Of a stretch of 13,861 bases of DNA, positions 7,569 through 13,861 are shown piece by piece (the first letter of the stretch is position 1; every line of letters starts with the position of its first letter). The stretch spans positions 1 through 13,861 of the forward strand of contig CADCUZ010000040.1 in the NCBI GenBank assembly GCA_902806015.1. The letters run 5' to 3'. Both the position numbers and the translations under genes were made by a program. Under the pieces are notes generated by a model. The model did not search any database. It was not told the origin of the DNA and worked only from the letters and a program-made list of their open reading frames with translations. Source of the DNA: an uncultured Rubrobacteraceae bacterium (lineage in GTDB: Bacteria > Actinomycetota > Rubrobacteria > Rubrobacterales > Rubrobacteraceae).

Positions 7569-7663
7569 AAGAGGCGAAGGCAGCCAGAGTCCCCCCTCCG
7601 AGGCCCGCCTTTCCTCGACGACTACCTACGGCCGGGGTCCTTCGGGGTCCCGGCCTCTCTCTT
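7569..7663 (+). ncRNA. Possible short terminated RNA or attenuated leader
   Basis: If transcription starts after the TAGATT element, the first strong structure met is the C-UUCG-G hairpin at 7630-7655 with a pyrimidine tail. That would yield an RNA of about 95 bases, or act as an attenuator in the LPxTG leader. No open frame with a good ribosome site is present in this stretch. The rest of the leader (7664-7806) holds only a 12-base direct repeat (7699-7710 and 7712-7723) and no known riboswitch that I recognise. The transcript is inferred from promoter and hairpin only. Confidence 0.25.
7630..7663 (+). terminator. 11-bp stem with UUCG tetraloop upstream of the LPxTG gene
   Basis: GGCCGGGGTCC (7630-7640), loop TTCG, then GGGTCCCGGCC (7645-7655). 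The 11 pairs include two G-U wobbles and close on the very stable C(UUCG)G loop. TCTCTCTT follows, a pyrimidine run weaker than a T tract. The 15-base core TCCTTCGGGGTCCCG (7638-7652) also occurs at 7480-7494, where the stem is imperfect. Confidence 0.5.
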
Positions 7664-7806
7664 CCGCGCCGGCACGGTACGAACGCGACGCCGCCCCACC
7701 GGCATGGGTAGCCGGCATGGGTAAACGGCGACGGGGGGCGCAAATGTAGACGACAAGCGAACCACCACAGCCCGCAGGAGCATCCCCAACGGAGAGGAAA
7801 CACCCC

Positions 7807-8235
7807 ATGACGATCAGGACCCTAATTCTGGCGGCAGCCGCGCTAGTGGCGCTGCTCGCCGCCTCGCCGGCGATGGCCCAACAGGTAGACGAGGGCTGCA
7901 CCGCCGAATACCCGATCCCGACGCCCGACGGCTGCAAGCAGCCCGGCGCCTCTAAGGGCAACCCTTGCGGGATGCTTACCGGGCAGGAGGCGGAAAATTG
8001 CTACGTGGATTTGGGCATAAAGCCCATCCCGGCTAGCCCCGTCGCCAGCGCCAGCGCGGCGGCCGAGCAGTACAGCGCGCCAGCCGCTGAGCAGTACAGC
8101 GCGCCGGCCGAGCCCGAGCCGGTAGAGGCTGCGCAGTTGCCGGCAACCGGGGGCGCGTCTGTGCTCGTCCCGGTGGGGGGCGCGATCCTGCTAGGCGTCG
8201 GCTTACTGATGGCGACGCGTTTGCGCCGCTCCTAG
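7807..8235 (+). CDS. LPxTG cell-wall-anchored small surface protein
   Basis: A 142-residue exported protein predicted to be joined to peptidoglycan by a sortase. A signal peptide (MTIRTL, then an Ala/Leu core) ends in AMA, with likely cleavage near residue 24. The mature part has four cysteines (31, 43, 54, 65), which could form two disulfides. An Ala/Pro/Glu-rich stalk follows, with a tandem AAEQYSAP repeat (about 86-100). The sorting signal is LPATG (111-115), a hydrophobic helix (about 118-136) and a basic tail RLRRS. AGAGG sits 9 bases before the ATG. The role of the small Cys-rich head is unknown. No sortase gene is in the window. The long leader carries array D and a terminator-like hairpin, so control by the neighbouring two-component system is possible. 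Confidence 0.88.
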   Translation: MTIRTLILAAAALVALLAASPAMAQQVDEGCTAEYPIPTPDGCKQPGASKGNPCGMLTGQEAENCYVDLGIKPIPASPVASASAAAEQYSAPAAEQYSAPAEPEPVEAAQLPATGGASVLVPVGGAILLGVGLLMATRLRRS

Positions 8236-8255
8236 CCCCCGATACCGCCCTATGT

Positions 8256-8288
8256 GCCCCGCTCCGGCGTTCCGTGCCGGGGTGGGGC
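8256..8288 (+). terminator. GC-rich stem-loop after the LPxTG gene
   Basis: Bases 8256-8268 pair with 8276-8288 (13 pairs, two of them G-U) around a 7-base loop, 20 bases past the TAG stop at 8235. TTCGTCGTCG follows rather than a T run. It is the likely transcription end or 3' stabiliser of the LPxTG gene. The remaining stretch up to 8544 shows no convincing gene or repeat. Confidence 0.5.
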
Positions 8289-8544
8289 TTCGTCGTCGCG
8301 TCGGCGGGTCGGTGCCCGCCCGCGAGACGGCCGGCACGCACCCCTATTGGAAAAACCTAATCTCCCTCAAAGGCCATCCACATCACCTGGCCCCACACTA
8401 ACTTCCGAGAGCGGCCCAACGCGAGAGACGACGCGAGGCGCGGTCGGGTGGCCAACGGCTCGGGCGAAGCCGTGGCCGGTGGTGCGATGGTTTCGCGGTG
8501 GAGTCAGCGCCAGCCAGGGACGGGCGAGAGGAAGGGCACGGGGC

Positions 8545-9099
8545 ATGATTAATCCGGCGGATTCCTGGTTCATGGGACGTCACAAGGAGCTGCTCCGGGA
8601 GGCCGGCCAGCAGCACCTGGCTCGGGAGGCGCGTCGCACACGAAAAGGACGATCCCGCGCGCAGGAATCCGAGACGTGCACACCTCCGGCACGCGCCGTG
8701 AGGCCCGATGCGCCCGCGAGGAAATACCCCGTAGTGCGCCTGGAGCGTGCGAGAGATGCTCCGCGAATCGCGGTGCTTCTAGAGCTCAACGGCATGCCCC
8801 GCTGGGTGGCCTTCGAGGAGCGGTTCATCGTCGCCGAGCAGGAGGGCCGGCTCGCGGCGGCCGTGCGCTTTCGGGAAGGTTCGGAGGGCCTCCATTTGGG
8901 CCTCCTCGTCACCGACCCGTGGGCCGGGGAGGGACCGCTAGTGGCGGCGCTGTACGCCGAAGCGCGAGCTATAGCCGTAGCGCTTGGGTTACGGGAGATC
9001 CGGGCCCGAACCCGCAGGCACCAAACGCACCTTCGCGCGGCGGGGTACCGCAGACGGAGAGGAGGTTGGTGGCTGGGCGTGTCCGACACGGCCGGCTGA
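8545..9099 (+). CDS. GNAT-like acetyltransferase with an extra N-terminal segment
   Basis: A 184-residue protein starting at ATG 8545, with GGAAGGG 8 bases upstream. The frame is open further upstream, but that part is low-complexity Arg/Pro/Gly text. Residues 1-38 form a polar, Arg/Glu-rich helix (SWFMGRHKELLREAGQQHLA). Residues about 45-62 are a linker. Residues about 63-180 look like a GNAT fold: RLERARDAPRIAVLLE, FIVAEQEGRLAAAVRFR, the central strand LHLGLLVTDP, and ALYAEARAIAVALGLREIRA. The acetyl-CoA loop is WAGEGPLVAAL rather than the usual R/Q-x-x-G-x-G/A, so activity is not assured. Substrate unknown. It faces the hydrolase gene tail to tail with 105 bases between. Confidence 0.72.
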   Translation: MINPADSWFMGRHKELLREAGQQHLAREARRTRKGRSRAQESETCTPPARAVRPDAPARKYPVVRLERARDAPRIAVLLELNGMPRWVAFEERFIVAEQEGRLAAAVRFREGSEGLHLGLLVTDPWAGEGPLVAALYAEARAIAVALGLREIRARTRRHQTHLRAAGYRRRRGGWWLGVSDTAG

Positions 9100-9132
9100 A
9101 GCGGAAGCGGTTCTGGGCAAGCAATCTGCAGC

Positions 9133-9152
9133 GGCCGCCCGCCGCGGCGGCT
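9133..9152. terminator. Weak hairpin in the convergent gap
   Basis: GGCCGCC (9133-9139) and GGCGGCT (9146-9152) form 7 pairs (one G-U) around a 6-base loop, between the ends of the GNAT-like gene (9099) and the hydrolase gene (9205). No T tract is present. It could serve as a bidirectional end but may be chance in such GC-rich DNA. Confidence 0.25.
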
Positions 9153-9204
9153 CTGTAGCGAGCGCGTGGGTTTAAGCTCCCCCGCTCGTAGAGCGACGCC
9201 GCCC

Positions 9205-10542
9205 TCACTCCGGGCCCGGCACCCTCGGCGCGACGCCGGACGTATCCGTACGCCCACCCGTCGGGGCATCGAGGCGGGCCTCCAGGAACTCCTGGAGGGC
9301 GGAGCGAGTAATCTGGGAGCCCCACCCGCCCCAGAGGAAGTCGAAGGTGTGGTTGGCCCAGGGCAGCTCGACGAGACGGTACGGCACGCCGGCCGCACGC
9401 AACCGCCCCGCCAGGAGTTCGGACTGCCCCGGCGGAACTATCCGGTCTTCGCCGCCGTGGGCGAGGAACGTCGGCGGGTCGCCTGAGTCTACGCGGGACA
9501 CGGGCGAGAGGAGACGGTGGCGTCCGGGTACGGTGCCCTGTGTGCCTCCGAGGAAGCGGTCGATACCGCCGAGGTAGCCCAGGGAGGAGAGACGGGCGAG
9601 GTCGGTGGGCGGGTAGAAAGCCGCCACCGCCGCCACCCCCGTATCCTGAACGTTACGCGCGTCGCAGCCGGGCGTCGGAGCGGCAGAGCCCTGTGAGTAG
9701 GCCGCGAGCAGGGCGAGGTGCCCCCCTGCGGAGCGACCCAAGAGGGCGATCCGTTCGGGATCCACACCGTATCGGGCGGCGTTGTCTTTGACCCAGCCTA
9801 CCGCGCAAGCGACGTCGGCGGGGGCGTCTTGCCAGTTGGGCGGCGGCGAAAGCCGGTAATCGATGTCGAAGACCACATAGCCTGTATCGGCGAGCCAGGC
9901 GTTCCAGCTGGGGAAATCGCTGCGCTCCCCCGAGCGCCAGCCGCCACCGTGCACCACGATCACCGCCGGGCGTCTTTTCGCGGCGGCGACTTCCACACCG
10001 GAGTGCCGGCTAGAACCTCTGCTACCGTCGCCGGAGGCTTCCCAGACGTCGACCTTGAGGACCTCTCCGCCCGAATGGGCGTACGGCACGGTTTTTGGCG
10101 AGCGGTCCGCGAAGCGGTCCGGGACCGGAGAAAGGCCAGCGAAATACCCCGTAAGGGAGAGCGGTACGCCCTCCGCAGAGGCGGTCTTCATCGCCTGCGC
10201 CACGGGCGCGAGCGAGACCGCGCCGATCGCCGCGCACAGCAAGGCGGCGACAAGCGCGCTCTTGTGGGCCCCGGCGCGGCGCGCCAGGGCGCACAGCACC
10301 AGGCCGATGAGGGCGAAGCCGAAGAGCAGGAGGCTCGTCTCTTTGAGGAGCATGACGATGAACCGCTCCGGACGGGGGGTGGCCGGGATTCTGCCGAGTA
10401 GCTCTGCGAAAGACGGCGGCGGCAGGAAGGGGCGCGGGAGCTCGAGCGCTTGCGCCCACAGCAGCCCGAGGACGGCCCACGACAGGGCGGCCGCCGCGGC
10501 GAACCACTTCGTTTTTCGTGTCCCGCGTTCTGGGGACTTCAT
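9205..10542 (-). CDS. Membrane-anchored alpha/beta hydrolase of the HSL-type esterase family
   Basis: A 445-residue protein with three N-terminal membrane helices (about 13-33, 68-88 and 95-115) and a C-terminal hydrolase domain from about 150. The oxyanion motif HGGGW is at 198-202, the nucleophile Ser271 is in GRSAGG, the acid is Asp366 (GGEDRIVP) and the base is His398 (WANHTFD). YRLSPPPNWQDAPADV and DPERIALLG are typical of carboxylesterases of the hormone-sensitive-lipase/BD-FAE type. The expected reaction is ester hydrolysis; the substrate is not evident. The domain would follow the third helix, so it is probably on the outer face, but topology is uncertain. The ATG at 10542 has only a weak site, GGGGA, 7 bases upstream. 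It lies 266 bases downstream of the acyltransferase gene on the same strand. Confidence 0.9.
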   Translation of the reverse strand: MKSPERGTRKTKWFAAAAALSWAVLGLLWAQALELPRPFLPPPSFAELLGRIPATPRPERFIVMLLKETSLLLFGFALIGLVLCALARRAGAHKSALVAALLCAAIGAVSLAPVAQAMKTASAEGVPLSLTGYFAGLSPVPDRFADRSPKTVPYAHSGGEVLKVDVWEASGDGSRGSSRHSGVEVAAAKRRPAVIVVHGGGWRSGERSDFPSWNAWLADTGYVVFDIDYRLSPPPNWQDAPADVACAVGWVKDNAARYGVDPERIALLGRSAGGHLALLAAYSQGSAAPTPGCDARNVQDTGVAAVAAFYPPTDLARLSSLGYLGGIDRFLGGTQGTVPGRHRLLSPVSRVDSGDPPTFLAHGGEDRIVPPGQSELLAGRLRAAGVPYRLVELPWANHTFDFLWGGWGSQITRSALQEFLEARLDAPTGGRTDTSGVAPRVPGPE

Positions 10543-10636
10543 CGGGCGGTCCCCAAAGCACCTGTCCCTCCGGTAGGCCTCTCGCGGTATGGCGCCCGGT
10601 CCTTAAGCAGATCGACCCCTTTGGCGATTGGTTGGC

Positions 10637-10660
10637 CCGAGCGGTAGAGCGACCGCTCGG
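10637..10660 (-). terminator. 9-bp perfect inverted repeat upstream of the hydrolase gene
   Basis: CCGAGCGGT (10637-10645) pairs with ACCGCTCGG (10652-10660) around a 6-base loop, directly followed by a second small hairpin, CGGTGA-CGAC-TCACCG. It lies about 95 bases before the hydrolase start. It may be a transcription end for the acyltransferase or an operator; no T tract is present. Nothing else was seen in 10543-10808. Confidence 0.3.
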
Positions 10661-10808
10661 TGACGACTCACCGGTTACTGGTCTCGCTCGGTCCTCAGCG
10701 TCCGGTGAACACAAGAGGGGTGCTCGGCAGCAGGCCCCTCCCGGGAAGATTTTCAGGGCGATGATCGAGCTTGACCCCGATAGACCTTAAGACGACTTCC
10801 CCTATTAG

Positions 10809-12983
10809 TCAACCGGCCCGGCTAGTCGACCGGGCCGGCTCGGGCAACTGCTCGCCGAGCCACGGGGTAAGGGTTCTGACGTAGGTGCGCGTGAGGTGGG
10901 CGCCGTTGCGGTAGACGAGCACGTCGCCGATCACCGCCGGGCAGGTCTCTTCGGGGCACACGACGGCCGTCGGATCGATAAGGCTCGCCCCCTCGACCTC
11001 CGCCGCGGCACGGGCGTTGATCCGAGGTTGGCCGAGGGCCTCGCTCCTGGGAAACGCGCAATCTCTCAGGCGGTCGAGCGACTGGGAGACGCACTCGGGT
11101 ATGTCCTTGTCCGGGCGCGGGACGTCCTCGATGACCGCGACAGGGGCCCGCGTGCCCCTCAGCGTCTCGAGGGTGGAGGCGTAGCCTTCCACCATCGCCT
11201 CGTTGCTCGCATCATCGGGGAGGCCCTTCCCGTCCTCCCTCGCCCGGTAGCGGTTGAGCATGCTCGTGACGACCAGGTCCGGGTTCTCCTTCTGCGTTAT
11301 GCGCCCGAGCGTCCTCTCCCGCCACTCCTCGCACTCGCGGTACTCCCTGCGCAGCCCCGTGCTGTAGACGCGCACCTCGGCGGGCGGGCAGGCGCTCTTG
11401 GAGAACCCGAGGAGGCGCCAGCCGCGGTCCTTGGCGAGTTCTTCGAGGGCCGGGAACCACTGCATGGCGTGGGAGTCGCCGAAGAGCACCACGGTGGTAT
11501 CGGAGGAGGGGTTGCCGTAGACGCACTCGGGGGATCTCGTCTCCTCAAGATCGAGGTGGCAGCCGTCGGCGTACATGCGGGGGCGGTTCTCTTTCTTCTC
11601 CGCTCCCCGCGGGGTGGGGTGGACGGCTTCGGCGCTCTCCTGCAGCGAGTAGCCGCCCCGCAGCGCCGCGGCGCCCGCGACCTCGGTCTCAGGCGCCTCG
11701 GGGACGGTCGGCGTTACCGCGAACAGCAGCAGGCCCAGCGCAACCGAGGAAGCCGTGCACGCCCCGCCGAGGACAATGGCCTTGCGAGGGTAGCGGCTGA
11801 GCGTTTCCGAGTGGAGGAAGGGCTTCTCGACGAGGCGGTTGGTAAGGAGGGCGGGAACGTAGGAGGCGGCGAGGACGGCCACGCCCTCGAGCGGGGAGAG
11901 CTTCCCCCAGATCGCGGCGGCGAAGACCAGCGGCGGCCAGTGCCACAGGTACCAGGAGTAGGATATCCGTCCTACGTGGCGCACCGGACCTAGCACCAGC
12001 AGGCGAGACGGGCCCGCGGGCATCGTCGCGAACCCTGCCGCGATGATCGCCGCCGTCCCCAGGGTCGGCACGAGCGCGGCGTACCCCGGGAAGAGGGTGT
12101 CGTCGTCGAACCGGAGGGTTGCGAAGGCGATCGCGCCCAGCCCCGCCCCCGCCATGACCCCTGCCGCCATCCGCGGCAGCCGACCGAGCCGGGAGGCGGG
12201 CACGAGGGCCAGCATCCCGCCCAGTGCGAGCTCCCAGCCGCGGGTCAGCGTGGAGAAATAGGCAGCCCCGGCCTGCTGCCCCGTAGAGTAGATGCTGTAG
12301 GCGAGGGACGAGACCACAACGACCGCGAAGGCCGCCCCAAGCACCGGCCTCAGGCCCCGGCCCGTGCGGCGGCTCCACCACGCGACGGTCAGGATCAGGA
12401 CGGGCCAGACCAGGTAAAACTGCTCCTCGACGGCCAGCGTCCAGAAGTGCTGGACCGGACTCGCCTGCAGGCCGGCCGCGAAGTAGTCCGCGGCCCGGGC
12501 GGCGAGCAACCAGTTCATAGCGTAGAGTCCCGCCGCGACGACGCCGAAGGAGACCTCCTCCATGCGCACCGGGTCGAACAGCAACCCGGACAGCACAACC
12601 ACGAACGCGAGCACGACCACCGTCAGGGGCAAAAGGCGCTTGGCGCGCCGCGAGTAGAAGCGCGCGAGCGACACGGTCCCTGTCTTCTCCAGCTCGCGGA
12701 CCAGTAGGCCGGTGATGAGGAAGCCCGAGATCACGAAGAAGACGTCCACGCCCACGTAGCCGCCCCCCGCGAACGGCACCCCGGCGTGGTAGAGCAGCAC
12801 GGCCACGACAGCGACGGCCCTAAGGCCCTCCACGTCCGGACGGAACCTGCCCTTCGATGGTTTCGGATTCGCTTCGGCGGACGATCCGTCGGGGGCGTCG
12901 GCTGGGCTGCCCGAGGCGACGATACGACCGAAGGCGCTCCGGACGGCGCGAAGGTACGGAGCTGCGCCGCCGATGATGCTCAA
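10809..12983 (-). CDS. OafA-type membrane acyltransferase fused to an SGNH domain
   Basis: It probably acetylates a cell-surface glycan: the membrane part brings the acyl group across and the SGNH part completes transfer outside. Numbered from the GTG at 13043 (744 residues): cytoplasmic lead to about 65, Acyl_transf_3 domain with about ten helices (about 68-445) including RPDVEGLRAVAVVAVLLYHA with His86, GVDVFFVISGFLITG, WTLAVEEQFYLVWP and SYSWYLWHWPP. A linker and the SGNH domain (about 490-735) follow, with nucleophile Ser524 in FGDSHAMQW and His716 in YRNGAHLT. Where a D-x-x-H motif is often found, this protein has Asn713. The frame can start at GTG 13043, overlapping the upstream gene by 64 bases. 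I chose TTG 12983, which forms a 4-base TTGA overlap with that gene's stop. Neither has a strong ribosome site. Confidence 0.9.
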   Translation of the reverse strand: MSIIGGAAPYLRAVRSAFGRIVASGSPADAPDGSSAEANPKPSKGRFRPDVEGLRAVAVVAVLLYHAGVPFAGGGYVGVDVFFVISGFLITGLLVRELEKTGTVSLARFYSRRAKRLLPLTVVVLAFVVVLSGLLFDPVRMEEVSFGVVAAGLYAMNWLLAARAADYFAAGLQASPVQHFWTLAVEEQFYLVWPVLILTVAWWSRRTGRGLRPVLGAAFAVVVVSSLAYSIYSTGQQAGAAYFSTLTRGWELALGGMLALVPASRLGRLPRMAAGVMAGAGLGAIAFATLRFDDDTLFPGYAALVPTLGTAAIIAAGFATMPAGPSRLLVLGPVRHVGRISYSWYLWHWPPLVFAAAIWGKLSPLEGVAVLAASYVPALLTNRLVEKPFLHSETLSRYPRKAIVLGGACTASSVALGLLLFAVTPTVPEAPETEVAGAAALRGGYSLQESAEAVHPTPRGAEKKENRPRMYADGCHLDLEETRSPECVYGNPSSDTTVVLFGDSHAMQWFPALEELAKDRGWRLLGFSKSACPPAEVRVYSTGLRREYRECEEWRERTLGRITQKENPDLVVTSMLNRYRAREDGKGLPDDASNEAMVEGYASTLETLRGTRAPVAVIEDVPRPDKDIPECVSQSLDRLRDCAFPRSEALGQPRINARAAAEVEGASLIDPTAVVCPEETCPAVIGDVLVYRNGAHLTRTYVRTLTPWLGEQLPEPARSTSRAG
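10813..10838 (-). terminator. 9-bp inverted repeat over the last codons of the acyltransferase
   Basis: CCGGCCCGG (10813-10821) and CCGGGCCGG (10830-10838) form a perfect stem around an 8-base loop. It covers the final codons just before the TGA (10809-10811). On the minus strand TTGACTAATAGG follows. It is probably a 3'-end structure. Confidence 0.4.
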
Positions 12984-13414
12984 AGCGACCGCAACAAGCC
13001 CCGGCCGTGGTGACGCGCGCTCGGTCCCGGACGGAAGGAACACGGATTATCGGCGATCCAGTTTACGAACCTCTCCCGGCCTACGCTGACGAGCCCGATC
13101 GTCTCCGCCGCCATACCCGGCGAGGGGTCGAGGGCCACGCTCCTCACGTCCGCGCAGGGCCCGCAGAGAATCGAGACGAGCTCTCCAGCGGAGGTCTCCC
13201 TCAACCGCCAGTCGCCCATGCACGTGCCTGCGAGCCAAAGGAACATTTCCGCCTCGCCCTCGCCGCTAAAGACCGGCAGTGCGTGCCCGCCGCTACGGTC
13301 CACGACGAGCACCTCTGCCCGGAGATTCCCGTTCTTCACAAGCAGCCACCACTTCCAAGCTGGACGTCTTCCCGGCGGCCACTGGACCGGTCGCGCCTTC
13401 TTGTTCTCGATCAT
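12980..13414 (-). CDS. Conserved-looking 144-residue protein of unknown function
   Basis: It starts at ATG 13414 with AGGAGG 4 bases upstream; the frame is open to 13462, but that part is stress-protein debris. The text has the balance of a folded protein: WKWWLLVKNGNLRAEVLVVD, then VFSGEGEAEMFLWLAG, WRLRETSAGELVSILCGPCA and VALDPSPGMAAETIGLVSV, ending near FVNWIADN. Three cysteines (65, 84, 87; the last two as CGPC) are notable, since CxxC can bind metal or be redox-active. The spacing of short strands and the DPSPG step recall a group of small actinobacterial proteins with no assigned role. The last 20 residues are Arg/Pro/Gly-rich and overlap the possible GTG start of the acyltransferase, so the natural end may once have been nearer residue 123. 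No signal peptide is visible. Confidence 0.7.
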   Translation of the reverse strand: MIENKKARPVQWPPGRRPAWKWWLLVKNGNLRAEVLVVDRSGGHALPVFSGEGEAEMFLWLAGTCMGDWRLRETSAGELVSILCGPCADVRSVALDPSPGMAAETIGLVSVGRERFVNWIADNPCSFRPGPSARHHGRGLLRSL

Positions 13415-13419
13415 CACTC

Positions 13420-13616
13420 CTCCTTGTGTCTCGCCTTCTTGTTGCTCCCGCGTCCGCCGCATAGGGGGCGGGTACTCGCCTAAGAGGTAGTTGGGGAAGC
13501 CGCGTACCGGGACCAGACTCGGTTCTTCTTCCCCTCGGGATGTCCATCGCGGCTCGCCCCGCGAGCGCGGCTTTTCGGGAACCGTCGGTGGCCAGTAGGA
13601 TCTTCCTTAGTGAAGT
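13420..13616 (-). pseudogene. Fragment of a universal stress protein (UspA family)
   Basis: One minus-strand frame reads LRKILLATDGSRKAALAGRAA, the typical first strand, ATDGS motif and first helix of UspA proteins. It loses likeness after about 25 residues. Another frame then carries LVPVRGFPNYLLGEYPPPMR and TREQQEGE, which resembles the next UspA segment, and this frame runs straight into the 144-residue gene. A start codon, the frame continuity and the C-terminal ATP-binding G-x2-G-x9-G motif are all missing. It is a broken, truncated remnant. The bases 13617-13733 hold nothing recognisable. Confidence 0.6.
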
Positions 13617-13733
13617 GTTCGTCCGGCGTAACTCCTTCGCGTCTCTTTGCTGGATCGGCCAGAGCACGCAGTGCGGCAGGTGGTCGGTGAGTACGGGGGT
13701 TCTTGGAGCGCAAGGCCTCGTCCGAAGGTGCCG

Positions 13734-13802
13734 TTACGGCACGGCCCGCTCCTCGACCCGCACGTCGCGGGTCCCGTACATGATCGCCGCCCTGTTGTTC
13801 AT
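13734..13802 (-). pseudogene. 22-codon N-terminal stump of a zinc-type alcohol dehydrogenase
   Basis: A strong GGAGG precedes ATG 13802. The product begins MNNRAAIMYGTRDVRVEER and stops at TAA (13734-13736). Zinc-dependent medium-chain dehydrogenases commonly begin with such a beta strand and the DVRVEE step, followed by a P-x-P-G-P-G-E-V-L stretch that is absent here. The rest of the enzyme is gone, replaced by the stress-protein debris. ATGA overlaps the stop of the preceding gene, showing it once sat in an operon. Confidence 0.6.
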
Positions 13803-13861
13803 CCCTCCTCCTTCTCGAACAGTAGTGCCTTCTTGCCCGCGCCGTTGCGGACCTCCAGCCG
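13799..13861 (-). CDS. C-terminal 20 codons of a gene entering from the right edge
   Basis: The frame is open from the window edge to TGA at 13799-13801 and reads RLEVRNGAGKKALLFEKEEG. The stop overlaps the dehydrogenase stump start as ATGA, and the ribosome site of the stump lies within its last codons. This overlap supports a real gene end. Too little is visible to name it. Confidence 0.5.
   Translation of the reverse strand, partial: RLEVRNGAGKKALLFEKEEG

Noticed and set aside
7561..7749. A 62-codon frame in the LPxTG leader
   Set aside because: No ribosome site, crosses the strong hairpin, and reads as low-complexity Ser/Pro/Arg.
7690..7760. Riboswitch (c-di-GMP or c-di-AMP type) before the LPxTG gene
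   Set aside because: The stretch has a GGGTAAACGGCGAC and GGCGCAAATG flavour, but the conserved cores and helices of those classes could not be placed.
8254..8544. N-terminal extension of the GNAT-like gene
   Set aside because: It starts inside a terminator-like stem and encodes Arg/Pro/Gly filler. ATG 8545 has a better ribosome site.
10560..10610. Further Pho-like repeats before the hydrolase gene
   Set aside because: GGTAGG, GGTATGG and CCTTAAG occur, but their spacing does not fit an 11-base period.
10896..11993. A 365-codon plus-strand frame opposite the acyltransferase
   Set aside because: No domain or ribosome site; antisense to a strongly supported SGNH and membrane domain.

Overview
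The window looks like part of a very GC-rich actinobacterial chromosome, most plausibly Rubrobacter or a close relative. This is inferred from base composition, AGGAGG-type ribosome sites, GTG/TTG starts, and the mix of lipoproteins, an LPxTG surface protein, a DUF421 protein and a phosphate-type two-component pair. No rRNA, tRNA, CRISPR array, insertion sequence or prophage was seen.

Left part (1-1956, minus strand): an operon-like run of a lipoprotein-anchored HtrA/DegP-type serine protease, a small three-helix membrane protein whose ribosome site lies in the end of the protease gene, and a second lipoprotein that leaves the window at base 1. A strong stem-loop separates the last two. Centre-left (1957-5602): a roughly 750-base divergent control region, then a PhoR-like sensor kinase and a PhoP/PhoB-like response regulator overlapping by 8 bases. 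A decayed RTX-like fragment follows.

Centre (5881-9099): a DUF421 membrane protein and a secreted protein of unknown function (both minus), a 635-base non-coding control region, then an LPxTG cell-wall-anchored protein and a GNAT-like protein (both plus). Right part (9205-13414, minus): a membrane-anchored alpha/beta hydrolase, a large OafA-type acyltransferase with a fused SGNH domain, and a 144-residue protein of unknown function directly upstream of it. The right edge holds gene debris: a universal stress protein fragment, a 22-codon stump of a zinc alcohol dehydrogenase, and the last 20 codons of another gene.

The most interesting signal is regulatory. Four arrays of 11-bp direct repeats (GTWARG type; CTTWAC on the other strand) lie only in the two large control regions. 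Two flank the space between htrA and the kinase; two lie between the secreted-protein gene and the LPxTG gene. In three of them the CTTWAC-oriented strand leads, after a 10-base gap (or 10 plus one more 11-base slot), to a -10-like hexamer. This is the layout of Pho boxes bound by OmpR-family regulators. I infer that the regulator encoded here may control its own neighbourhood and a small envelope/surface regulon: the protease operon, the secreted protein, and the leader of the LPxTG gene, which may also give a short terminated RNA.
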